This document shows, piece after piece, positions 23,769-31,341 of a stretch of 34,252 bases of DNA (the first letter of the stretch is position 1; every line of letters starts with the position of its first letter). The stretch spans positions 1-34,252 of the forward strand of contig DAOTVS010000259.1 in assembly GCA_034436375.1 (NCBI GenBank). Direction: 5' to 3'. The stretch comes from DAOTVS01 sp034436375. Lineage in GTDB: Bacteria; Chloroflexota; Anaerolineae; SpSt-313. The notes under the pieces are model-generated. The model saw only the letters and a list, made by a program, of their open reading frames with translations. It did not search any database and was not told the DNA's origin. A program made the position numbers and the translations under genes.

Positions 23769-25204
23769 CCGGGGTGCCCGCCCCTCTGCCCCAGGCTTCT
23801 CTCTCTCCGGTCGTTCTCTCGTTGCCAGAACATCATCCCCAGCATCAGAGTGATCCCCGTAGCAACCCCCAGGGCCGCAGTCTTCAGGGTAAAGGCAGGG
23901 CGATAGAGCGCCAGGTAGGTATTGTGGCGGACAAAGTAGCGCTGCGCCACACGCATAACATCTTCGGCGCTCGACCGCTCGATGTCGGCACAGAAATCGG
24001 GCAGTGGCATACCGGCAGCCCGGCACCAGACGGAATACCCGGCATAGAGCCAGGCCAGTGACACGTTGGACTGGGTAGACAGGGCAAACTGCCCCGTCAA
24101 TTGGGCCTTGGCCTGGGCCAGTTCCTCTGCCGACAAGGGCTCCTCACACAGCTGCTTCAGGTTGCGCTCGATAATCTCCTGGATCTCGGCCATATTAACC
24201 CCATCGGACTCGGTGTGCACCACAAAGTACCCAACATCACTCAGGCTCACATTGTAGGCGCCGATGGAGTAGACCAACCCGCGTCGCAGGCGCACCTCAT
24301 CGGTCAAGCGGTCGCTCAGCACCTCAGCCAGAAGCTCGAGCGCTGGCACATCGCTGTGTGCCGCATCAACCGTGCGCGCTCCGCAGCGCATATGCGAGCG
24401 ATCCGAAAAGTTGGGGCCCCGCAGCAGCAGGCTCACGCCCCGCCCCAACGGCTTGGGTGCGGGTACAGGCTCTGGCACCGGCCCGGCCGGAAAGCCGCCC
24501 AATATCCGCTCCGTAGCCGTCCGCACACGCTCAGCGGTCACATCGCCCACAACGATCAAAGCCATGTTGTTGGGCCGATAGTAGCGCTGATAGTAGGCGA
24601 GCAGCATTTCACGGTCGATACGCGCCAGCGAAGCATCTTCGCCGCCCACGCGCAACCCCAGGGAAGAGCCGGGGAACAGGCGCCGGCGCACTGCCAGGCC
24701 CAGATCATAACCAAAACCCCGATCCTCAAAGAAGGTCAGCACCTGACTGGAGCGCCCGCCCTTTTCCTGGATCAAGACCTGTCGCTCGCGCTCGACCTTG
24801 TCCTCCGGCAGAGTGGCCCGGAACACCACTTCCGTCAGCCAATCCAGCGCCAGCTCAAAATCGCCAGCCGGCAGGTGCGCCTCATAGGCCGTGTGCTCGT
24901 AATTGGTCTGCGCGTTAAAGTAGCCACCGCGACGCCGGATGATCTCTTTGATCTCATGCTCATTCCAGCGCTCGGTGCCGTCAAAGACCATGTGCTCCAA
25001 AAAATGCGAGATGCCGTTATTCTGTACCGTCTCACAACGGGCGCCCGCGCGTACCACCATGATCAATGAAACAGTGCCCGAACCTTGCCGCGGGTGATGC
25101 CATACTTCCAGCCCATTGGCCAGCACAAAGCGGTCCACAACCGGGCGATCGATACTCTGAGGACAGGCCGCGCTTTCCCCCGAGATGGTCCCTTGCTCCT
25201 GCAA
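23765..25204 (-). CDS. M16-family (pitrilysin-like) zinc peptidase with C-terminal membrane anchor
   Basis: 479 residues. The inverted zinc motif HxxEH is at 67-71 (HFLEH), and the third ligand E147 (IQEKGG) lies about 76 residues on, as in active M16 enzymes. The second half has the family's R/Y region (RRGLVYSIGAY near 310-320). Residues about 442-460 (TAALGVATGITLMLGMMF) form a membrane helix followed by a charged tail. The catalytic part is therefore tethered, probably on the outer face, though no signal peptide is visible, so orientation is uncertain. Good promoter upstream; stop overlaps the Mut7-C CTG. Confidence 0.92.
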   Translation of the reverse strand: MQEQGTISGESAACPQSIDRPVVDRFVLANGLEVWHHPRQGSGTVSLIMVVRAGARCETVQNNGISHFLEHMVFDGTERWNEHEIKEIIRRRGGYFNAQTNYEHTAYEAHLPAGDFELALDWLTEVVFRATLPEDKVERERQVLIQEKGGRSSQVLTFFEDRGFGYDLGLAVRRRLFPGSSLGLRVGGEDASLARIDREMLLAYYQRYYRPNNMALIVVGDVTAERVRTATERILGGFPAGPVPEPVPAPKPLGRGVSLLLRGPNFSDRSHMRCGARTVDAAHSDVPALELLAEVLSDRLTDEVRLRRGLVYSIGAYNVSLSDVGYFVVHTESDGVNMAEIQEIIERNLKQLCEEPLSAEELAQAKAQLTGQFALSTQSNVSLAWLYAGYSVWCRAAGMPLPDFCADIERSSAEDVMRVAQRYFVRHNTYLALYRPAFTLKTAALGVATGITLMLGMMFWQRENDRRERSLGQRGGHPG

Positions 25205-25298
25205 CAGATTCTACCTTGCTAGCGCCGTCCCGCGGCGTACAACCGGATAACAGGGATCCCCACCAGTGCATCCGTTGCGGGATGCGGGACCCATAGTC

Positions 25299-25327
25299 AT
25301 TCTACTCTGGGCCTGAGGGGTTGTCAA
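25299..25327 (-). promoter_or_regulatory. Promoter of the M16-Mut7C-rsfS-moxR operon
   Basis: TTGACA (25327-25322), a 17-bp spacer and TAGAAT (25304-25299) on the minus strand. The leader to the ATG at 25204 is about 85 nt. It may drive all six genes down to 19073, since no later promoter or terminator stands out. Confidence 0.85.
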
Positions 25328-25352
25328 AGGCGGGCGCCGGGAAGGATAAATC

Positions 25353-27917
25353 CTAGAGGAAACTCACCGGGTCCACATCGACGCGCCAGCCGCGAGGGAT
25401 GGGCGCGTTGTTGAGCAGCGGGTAGGGATCCTGGGCGCGGATGAGGATCTGCCAGCGGTATTGGCCGCGCAGGCGCCGCAGGGGGCAGGGCGCCGGGCCA
25501 ATGACGCGCGTGGCGGGCAGGCCCAGCTGGCGGATGGTGTTATCCAGAAGCAAAGCCACCTCCTGCGCCTGCTGGCGCGCGCGGGCATAGTCGTCATCGG
25601 CATAGACGAGACGCACCAGGCGCCCAAAGGGGGGGTAGCCCTGCTGGCGCCGGAAGGCCAGCTCTTTCTGCAAAAAGGAGCGGTAATCGTGGTGAGAGGC
25701 GGCCCGGATGGCGTAATGGTCGGGCATATAGGTCTGCACAAAAACGCGCCCGCCTAACGGGCTGCGCCCGGCCCGGCCTGCCACCTGAGTCAGGATCTGG
25801 AAAGTGCGCTCGGCGCAGCGGTAATCGGGCAGGTTGAGGGCCGTATCGGCGCTGATCACCCCTACCACCGTGACCAGAGGCAGATCCAGCCCCTTGGCGA
25901 TCATCTGGGTGCCGACCAGGATGTCGGCTTCGTGCTCGACAAACTGGCGCAGGAATTCCTCGTGGCTGCCGCGCCGCCGGGCCGAATCGCGGTCCCAGCG
26001 CACAATGCGGGCTGTGGGGAAAAGCTCGTGTACCGTCTCGACCACACGCTGGGTGCCCAGGCCAAAGTATTTGATGCGGCGGCTGCGACAGCGGGGGCAG
26101 ATGAGGGCCACCGGCTGGCGGGTATTGCAATGGTGGCAGATCAGCTCTTGCCCCTCGCCATGGTAGGTAAAGGCCACATCGCAGCGCGGGCAGGTGAGCG
26201 TATAGCCACAGTCGCGGCACATGACAAAGGTTGCACTGCCGCGGCGGTTGAGGAAAAGGATCACCTGCTCATGGGCCGCCAGGGCCTCGCCGATAGCCTT
26301 TTGCAGCGCCCGGCTGAGGATGCTGCGGTTGCCTGCGCGCAGTTCCTCACGCATATCCACGATCTGGACGGGGGGCAACTCGGTGTAGAGGGCATCCTGC
26401 GCGGGCCCACCGGCCGGCTGCAGGTGCAGCTGCGCCGGCGGCAGGTGAAAGCGCTCCTGCTGCTCAGCCACATGCCGGCGGTGGCTGAGGACCCGCTGGG
26501 GCAGGCTGAGCAGCGTGTACGCGCCGGTCGACACGCGATAGGCGCTGACGACATCGGGCGTGGCCGAACCGAGGATCACACAGGCGCCCGTGATGCGCCC
26601 CAGGGCCAGGGCAGCCTCACGCGCATGGTAGCGAGGGGTGATATCCTGCTTGTAAGAGTCGTCGTGTTCCTCATCCACCACAATCAGGCCCAGGTCGCGC
26701 AGCGGCGCCAGGAGAGCGGAGCGCGGCCCGATGACTATATCCACCTGATTGCGCATAGCGCGCCGCCACTGGTCATAGCGTTCACCCACCGAAAGCTCGC
26801 TATGCCAGACGGCCACCCGCCCCGGGAAACGCGCCGCCACGCGGCGGATCGTCTGCGGGGTCAGGGCAATCTCGGGCACCAACATAATGGCCCGCCGCCC
26901 CTGGGCCAGCACACGCGCCACAGCCTGCAGGTAGACCTCGGTTTTGCCGCTGCCCGTGACCCCATGCAGAAGAAAAGCCTGAAAGCTGCGTCCGCCCAGC
27001 GCCGGCTCCAGCGACTGGAGAGCGCGCTCCTGGTCGGGAGTCAGCGGCGGCGGTTCGGAAAGGACAAACTCGCGGCCGGCCAGAGGATCGCGCCAGACTT
27101 CGCGCTGGCTGAGCTCGACGAGGCCGCGTGCCTGCAGGCGCTCCGCTGTCGCACGGTCAGCACCGGACTCTGCCAGCACCTGGTTCAGGGGAAGCCAGGC
27201 CCGCTCGCCCGTACGCTGGGCCGCGGCCAACAGGTATTCGAGCACCGCCCGTTGCTTCTTGGCCCCCCTGAGCGCCCCCGCCGCATCGCCATCGGCTTCG
27301 AGCAGGCGCACAAACGCCTCCGTCCGGGGACGCACGGCGGGCGGCCGGTCGTCATTCCATTGCCGCACCAGGCCCCGAGCCACCAGAGCGGCAAGCGCCT
27401 CCCTCCAGCCGGCGACCCGGGCCAGGTTTGCCACCTGGCCCACCGGCACAGCCGAACGCCCGGCCAGCGCCTGCCACACGGCTCGTTGGTTGGGCGTCAA
27501 AGAGGGCGGCGCCTCAGTGTCGACCTCCGCAGCAGCCACGAAGGTTTCGCTGTGGCGGCCAGCGCCGGGGGGCAGCATCATCCAGAGGGCGCGGCCCAAG
27601 GGCGCCTGGTATGTGGAAGCCATCCACGAGGCCAGGGCGATTTGTTGCGGCAACACCACCGGCTCGGCCGACTCGCCGGCCAGACCTTCCAGTTCCTTGA
27701 CCTCAGCCACAGGCGCGCTATCGGCCAAGCCGGTGACGATGCCCGCCAGGCGACGACCGCCAAAGGGCACCCACACCATCTGCCCTGGCCACAGCCTATC
27801 CCGCAAGTCCTCAGGGATCAGATAGTAGAAGGCATCCAGAGATTCGCCCGCGGGGCATCGGCCTGGGCGCCGCACCAGCGCATTGACCGCCACGGTGGCA
27901 TAGATGGAGTGCGGCAT
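25353..27917 (-). CDS. priA: Primosomal protein N' (replication restart helicase PriA)
   Basis: 854 residues. Superfamily 2 helicase that reloads the replisome at broken forks. N-terminal DNA-binding domain; Walker A GVTGSGKT at 319-326; DEEH box at 415-418; eight cysteines forming two zinc sites (567, 570, 576, 579, 594, 597, 607, 610); helicase C motifs (GTQMIAKGLDLP, then QVAGRAGR). A glutamine- and proline-rich stretch of about 30 residues near 485-515 is an apparent insertion before the zinc region. ATG at 27917, GGGGAAGG upstream, 21 bp after the MEMO1-family gene. Confidence 0.96.
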   Translation of the reverse strand: MPHSIYATVAVNALVRRPGRCPAGESLDAFYYLIPEDLRDRLWPGQMVWVPFGGRRLAGIVTGLADSAPVAEVKELEGLAGESAEPVVLPQQIALASWMASTYQAPLGRALWMMLPPGAGRHSETFVAAAEVDTEAPPSLTPNQRAVWQALAGRSAVPVGQVANLARVAGWREALAALVARGLVRQWNDDRPPAVRPRTEAFVRLLEADGDAAGALRGAKKQRAVLEYLLAAAQRTGERAWLPLNQVLAESGADRATAERLQARGLVELSQREVWRDPLAGREFVLSEPPPLTPDQERALQSLEPALGGRSFQAFLLHGVTGSGKTEVYLQAVARVLAQGRRAIMLVPEIALTPQTIRRVAARFPGRVAVWHSELSVGERYDQWRRAMRNQVDIVIGPRSALLAPLRDLGLIVVDEEHDDSYKQDITPRYHAREAALALGRITGACVILGSATPDVVSAYRVSTGAYTLLSLPQRVLSHRRHVAEQQERFHLPPAQLHLQPAGGPAQDALYTELPPVQIVDMREELRAGNRSILSRALQKAIGEALAAHEQVILFLNRRGSATFVMCRDCGYTLTCPRCDVAFTYHGEGQELICHHCNTRQPVALICPRCRSRRIKYFGLGTQRVVETVHELFPTARIVRWDRDSARRRGSHEEFLRQFVEHEADILVGTQMIAKGLDLPLVTVVGVISADTALNLPDYRCAERTFQILTQVAGRAGRSPLGGRVFVQTYMPDHYAIRAASHHDYRSFLQKELAFRRQQGYPPFGRLVRLVYADDDYARARQQAQEVALLLDNTIRQLGLPATRVIGPAPCPLRRLRGQYRWQILIRAQDPYPLLNNAPIPRGWRVDVDPVSFL

Positions 27918-27938
27918 GTCCGAGCCTTCCCCTGGGGC

Positions 27939-28796
27939 CTAAAAGACGACGGCCGCATAGCCGACGAAATCGCTGGGGCGGCCTTCGGGCTGAACATCAT
28001 AGCTGGTCGTCTGCTCCAGCACAACGCCCCTTTTGGCGCCCAGCTCTCGCGCCGCCGCCACGATCGCCGCGATGGCGCCGCCGCCGCAGGCGCTGCGCTC
28101 GGACTGGGCCTGGTCCACGATATCCTCAGCACGCATCCCCACGATGACGTCCAGCAGGCGGCGATCCGATTCCTTGGCCCAGGCCAAGGCAACAGGCCCC
28201 GTACCGCGCGGCGCAAAGCCGTAGCGAGGGCCATAGTGAGTCAGGTCCGAGCTGCCCAGCACATAGGTCTTCCCGGGCTGTGATCGGATGGCGCGTGCCA
28301 CAGCCTCGCCCACACTGACCGCATCCTCCACCGGCGGCACCATGAGCGGCACGATCCGCACCTCGGGAAAGAGGTATTTGACAAAGGGAAGCTGCACTTC
28401 GATAGAGTGCTCCTCACTGTGGGCGCGCTCGTTGGCAATGATGGCCCCCCCCGACTGCTGCACGATCTCTGTCACGAGGGCTTCATCAATGGGCAGCGCG
28501 CCCAGCGGTGTAGTCCAGGAGCCGGACGGGTACACCGCCGGACGGCGCACGCCCCAGCTGTGCACAGCACCCAGGATAACCATGGTATCGGGCGCGCCGC
28601 CCTGGGCCAGGGCCGCCAGGGTCCGGGCGGCGACGCCGCCCGAGTAGGCCCAGCCAGCGTGAGGCACCAACCCGGCCACAAAGCCATCAGCGGGCAACCC
28701 TGCCTGCGCCGCCTGCAACAGGCGAGCGACCTCCGCCCGGCAACGCTCAGGATTCGCCGGGTAGAACATCCCCGCTACGACCGGCTCTCGTTGCAT
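27939..28796 (-). CDS. MEMO1-family protein (AmmeMemoRadiSam system protein B)
   Basis: 285 residues. Shares the LigB-dioxygenase-like fold of MEMO1: VPHAGWAYSG (44-53), HSEEHSIEVQLPF (about 126-138), SSDLTHYGPRYG, and the conserved cysteine in SACGGGAI. The AMMECR1 and radical-SAM partners that give the system its name are not in this window. ATG at 28796 with AGGAGG 6 nt upstream. A 10-bp hairpin lies between it and gmk. Function in bacteria is not established. Confidence 0.92.
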   Translation of the reverse strand: MQREPVVAGMFYPANPERCRAEVARLLQAAQAGLPADGFVAGLVPHAGWAYSGGVAARTLAALAQGGAPDTMVILGAVHSWGVRRPAVYPSGSWTTPLGALPIDEALVTEIVQQSGGAIIANERAHSEEHSIEVQLPFVKYLFPEVRIVPLMVPPVEDAVSVGEAVARAIRSQPGKTYVLGSSDLTHYGPRYGFAPRGTGPVALAWAKESDRRLLDVIVGMRAEDIVDQAQSERSACGGGAIAAIVAAARELGAKRGVVLEQTTSYDVQPEGRPSDFVGYAAVVF

Positions 28797-28811
28797 GCAA
28801 ATCCTCCTGGT

Positions 28812-28843
28812 AGCTATCAGCTATGAGCTATTTGCTGATAGCT
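28812..28843. repeat. 10-bp perfect hairpin upstream of the MEMO1-family gene
   Basis: agctatcagc (28812-28821) pairs with gctgatagct (28834-28843) across a 12-nt loop that holds a further partial copy (tatgagctattt). It occupies the gap between gmk (stop 28851) and the next gene's Shine-Dalgarno. It is AT-rich compared with its surroundings. Confidence 0.7.
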
Positions 28844-28850
28844 CAATCGC

Positions 28851-29495
28851 TTACAATTCCACTTTGCGCGGCACGGCGCGCGATTTCTCTGCCGTGATAA
28901 TGGCCATAATCCGCTCGACGGTGCAATCGAGCTCGCCATCTCGATTGATGACCACATAGTCGAAATGGCAGATCTCTTGCATCTCGCGTTGAGCGGTAGC
29001 CACCCGTGCGCGAAAGGCTTCCTCCGTCTCGGTCTTGCGCGAGCGCAGGCGCTCGATCAGTTCCTCTTTCGACGGGGCCGTCAGGAAGATAAAGACGGCG
29101 CCGGGCATCAATTCGCGCAGCCGCGCCGCCCCCTGCACGTCGACTCGCAGCACCACATCGTATCCACTGGCCAGGGCCTCGCGCACCTGGCTCTTTGGAA
29201 TGCCCTTGTGCTCGCCATAGACCAGTGCATGCTCCAGCAATTCGCCGGCCACGATCATGCGCTCAAACTCGCAGCGCGAGACGAACAGGTAATCTCGGCC
29301 ATGCACCTCGGTAGGCCGGGGCGGCCGCGTAGTGGCCGTCACCACAAAGTGGAAAGCATGGCCCAACTGCCGCAGCCGGTTGATGGTCACATCCTTCCCA
29401 GCCCCCGAAGGGCCCGAGATGACGATCACTAACGGCGCCGGATGCAGGTAAGGTTCGAGATCAACCCATTCCCTCCGGGCCACTGCTTCACTCAC
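28851..29495 (-). CDS. gmk: Guanylate kinase
   Basis: 214 residues. Phosphorylates GMP to GDP. P-loop GPSGAGKD at 28-35, with Asp where most guanylate kinases have Ser/Thr; GMP-binding TTRPPRPTEVHGRDYLF; and lid/C-terminal motifs (VDVQGAARL, LRSRKTETEE). GTG at 29495 with GGGAGGGG upstream; it overlaps the remA stop by 8 bp. remA-gmk is a classic order in Firmicutes and relatives. Confidence 0.96.
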   Translation of the reverse strand: MSEAVARREWVDLEPYLHPAPLVIVISGPSGAGKDVTINRLRQLGHAFHFVVTATTRPPRPTEVHGRDYLFVSRCEFERMIVAGELLEHALVYGEHKGIPKSQVREALASGYDVVLRVDVQGAARLRELMPGAVFIFLTAPSKEELIERLRSRKTETEEAFRARVATAQREMQEICHFDYVVINRDGELDCTVERIMAIITAEKSRAVPRKVEL

Positions 29496-29748
29496 CAGCC
29501 CCTCCCTTTCGGTTGTTCAGGCGATTCATAATCGTCTCCGGCTGGATGGCCGCCATCGCCACATGGCCACTATCCAGGATGATCACCGCCTTGGTCTTGC
29601 GGCCATAGGTCATGTCGATGGCCATCTCCCGCTCTTTGGCCTGTTGCACCAAGCGGCGCACCGGGGCCGAATCGGGGCTGACGATGGCCACGATCCGTTG
29701 GGCAGAGATGACACCGCCGAAACCGACATGCACCAGTTCCGTGCTCAA
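29488..29748 (-). CDS. remA: RemA-family regulatory protein (DUF370)
   Basis: 86 residues from a TTG at 29748. GGAGG is 5 nt upstream, and the family begins right there (STELVHVGFGGVISAQRIVA). SPDSAPVRRLVQQAK and DMTYGRKTKAVIILDSGHV are characteristic. In B. subtilis RemA is a DNA-binding activator of matrix and osmoprotectant genes, built like a LytTR domain. The longer open frame to 29802 overlaps the divergent fmdB promoter region. Overlaps gmk. Confidence 0.92.
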   Translation of the reverse strand: MSTELVHVGFGGVISAQRIVAIVSPDSAPVRRLVQQAKEREMAIDMTYGRKTKAVIILDSGHVAMAAIQPETIMNRLNNRKGGAGE

Positions 29749-29785
29749 ACTATCCTCCCATGCTTGAAACCCCGTCCCTGCGACA

Positions 29786-29815
29786 GTTGCCGGGGGCAAC
29801 AATAAACACTATAAT
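29786..29815 (+). promoter_or_regulatory. fmdB promoter with overlapping palindrome
   Basis: TTGCCG (29787-29792), a 17-bp spacer and TATAAT (29810-29815). The -35 is part of a perfect inverted repeat GTTGCC-ggg-GGCAAC (29786-29800), which could be an operator. It lies in the divergent space between remA and fmdB. Confidence 0.78.
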
Positions 29816-29862
29816 CGTTCCTGTGCAATCTCTCCGATCCGGATAGCCGTCACGGAGGTATT

Positions 29863-30264
29863 ATGCCCATATACGAATACCAGTGCCAGCACTGCGGCAA
29901 GCGGGTCAGCCTCTTCATCCGTAGCTTTGCAGCGGCGCGTGAGGCTCGCCCGCGCTGCCCCAAGTGCCAGAGTGAAGACCTGCGTCGCCTCGTCTCACGC
30001 GTCTCTGTTGTGGGCTCTGAGGAAAGCCACCTGGAAAACCTGGCCGACCCATCGAGCCTGGGGGATGTGGATGAAAACGACCCCAAGAGTATCGCCCGTT
30101 GGATGCGCAAGATGGGAAAAGAGGCCGGCGAGGATCTGGGCGATGACTTTCACGAGGTCGTCGACCGCCTGGAATCCGGCCAGAGCCCGGAAGAGATCGA
30201 AAGCGCCCTACCTGACCTGGGCGATGAGGGCGCCGGCGGGGCAGAGCCCGATTTGGATTTGTAA
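29863..30264 (+). CDS. FmdB-family zinc-ribbon protein
   Basis: 133 residues. Starts MPIYEYQCQHCGKR with a rubredoxin-like zinc ribbon (C8, C11, C32, C35). A long acidic tail ends GGAEPDLDL. FmdB proteins were first named as putative formamidase regulators; the actual function is unknown. GGAGG precedes the ATG by 4 nt. It is the only gene on the plus strand here. Confidence 0.92.
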   Translation: MPIYEYQCQHCGKRVSLFIRSFAAAREARPRCPKCQSEDLRRLVSRVSVVGSEESHLENLADPSSLGDVDENDPKSIARWMRKMGKEAGEDLGDDFHEVVDRLESGQSPEEIESALPDLGDEGAGGAEPDLDL

Positions 30265-30275
30265 CCAGGCCCCAG

Positions 30276-30323
30276 GGATAGCAGACCTGACAGATTTTCC
30301 GAAACCTGTCAGGTCTGCTATCC
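30276..30323. terminator. 18-bp perfect hairpin between convergent fmdB and darA
   Basis: ggatagcagacctgacag (30276-30293) pairs perfectly with 30306-30323 across a 12-nt loop (attttccgaaac). It sits between two convergent stops (30264 and 30338), so it probably ends both transcripts. No T-tract flanks it. The core recurs truncated at 12695-12719. Confidence 0.75.
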
Positions 30324-30337
30324 GGCAAGATTGCTAC

Positions 30338-30667
30338 CTAGAACTTTTGGTACTGGGCAACATCCAGGACAAAGATAGTCGCCCCACCCACCTGCACCTC
30401 GACCGGATTCGGCATGTAGAGCTCTCCCGGCTCCATCACAGGCGGCAGAGGGTTAACGTATTCGGTGCGCGTGTGGCAATTCTGGCGCACAATGGAGAGT
30501 ACTTCCTCGATCTTGGACTCTTCGGTGCCGATCAATATCGTGGCGTTGCCCTCGCGCAGAAAACCACCGGTCGTGCTGACTTTGGTGGAGCGGAAGCCAC
30601 GCTCCCGCAGGGCAAGGGTCAACTGGTCGGCGTCATCGCTGTGTACAATGCAAAGGATCAGCTTCAT
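30338..30667 (-). CDS. darA: Cyclic di-AMP receptor DarA (PstA, PII-like)
   Basis: 109 residues matching the DarA/PstA family along its length: MKLILCIVHSDDADQLTLAL, the ligand-loop motif STTGGFLREGN (31-41), FLIGTEE-type ATILIGTEESK, and the C-terminal PNPVEVQVGGATIFVLDV. It binds c-di-AMP as a PII-like trimer in Firmicutes; downstream partners are not settled. It follows tmk by 20 bp, the order seen in Firmicutes. Its presence implies that the organism uses c-di-AMP, the nucleotide that controls potassium uptake elsewhere. Confidence 0.95.
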   Translation of the reverse strand: MKLILCIVHSDDADQLTLALRERGFRSTKVSTTGGFLREGNATILIGTEESKIEEVLSIVRQNCHTRTEYVNPLPPVMEPGELYMPNPVEVQVGGATIFVLDVAQYQKF

Positions 30668-30687
30668 TCCGGTCCCCTTTCTCCTGA

Positions 30688-31341
30688 CTATGGCCGAACG
30701 TCCACACCTCTTCCCAGCAGCGCATCAATACGCTTCCGGATCTCTGCCTGCAACACTGCCACCGGCTGCTGCGCGTTGATCACACACCACCGCCCCGGCT
30801 CCTCCGCCGCCATCTTGAGGTACCCTTGGCGCACACGCTCATGAAACTCGACCTCTTGCTGGTCCATACGCGTCCATTCGGCCTGCTCGCGTTCACGGGC
30901 CAGCAGCTTGCGCTCGAGCCCCACTGTCACCGGCAGATCCAGGTAGATCACCAGGTCAGGCCGCAGCCCCTCGGTCGCATATTCGGTGAGCAAGCGCAGC
31001 CCCGCCAGATCCAGCCCCCGGCCGTAGCCCTGGTAGGCCAGCGTCGACTCCGCAAAACGGTCGCAGAGGACGACGGCCCCCGCCGCGAGCGCCGGCCGGA
31101 TGACCTGGCCCACCAGTTGGGCGCGCGAGGCCGAATAGAGCAAGACCTCGGTACGCGGCAGCATCTCGTCGTTGCGCAAATCGTGCAGCACCTGCCGCAC
31201 CTGATCGCCGATCGAAGTGCCGCCGGGCTCACGCGTCAGAACTACCGGCACACCCTGCCCCTCAAGGTATGCCTGCAACAGGCGAAGCTGGGTTGTCTTG
31301 CCGCTTCCTTCCGGGCCTTCCAGTGAGATAAAATGGCTCAT
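30688..31341 (-). CDS. tmk: Thymidylate kinase
   Basis: 217 residues. dTMP to dTDP. P-loop EGPEGSGKTTQ at 8-18; TREPGG; DRFAESTLAYQGYGRG. The LID region after LLAREREQAEW is short. The ATG at 31341 overlaps the stop of the upstream ATPase gene (ATGA). Confidence 0.96.
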   Translation of the reverse strand: MSHFISLEGPEGSGKTTQLRLLQAYLEGQGVPVVLTREPGGTSIGDQVRQVLHDLRNDEMLPRTEVLLYSASRAQLVGQVIRPALAAGAVVLCDRFAESTLAYQGYGRGLDLAGLRLLTEYATEGLRPDLVIYLDLPVTVGLERKLLAREREQAEWTRMDQQEVEFHERVRQGYLKMAAEEPGRWCVINAQQPVAVLQAEIRKRIDALLGRGVDVRP

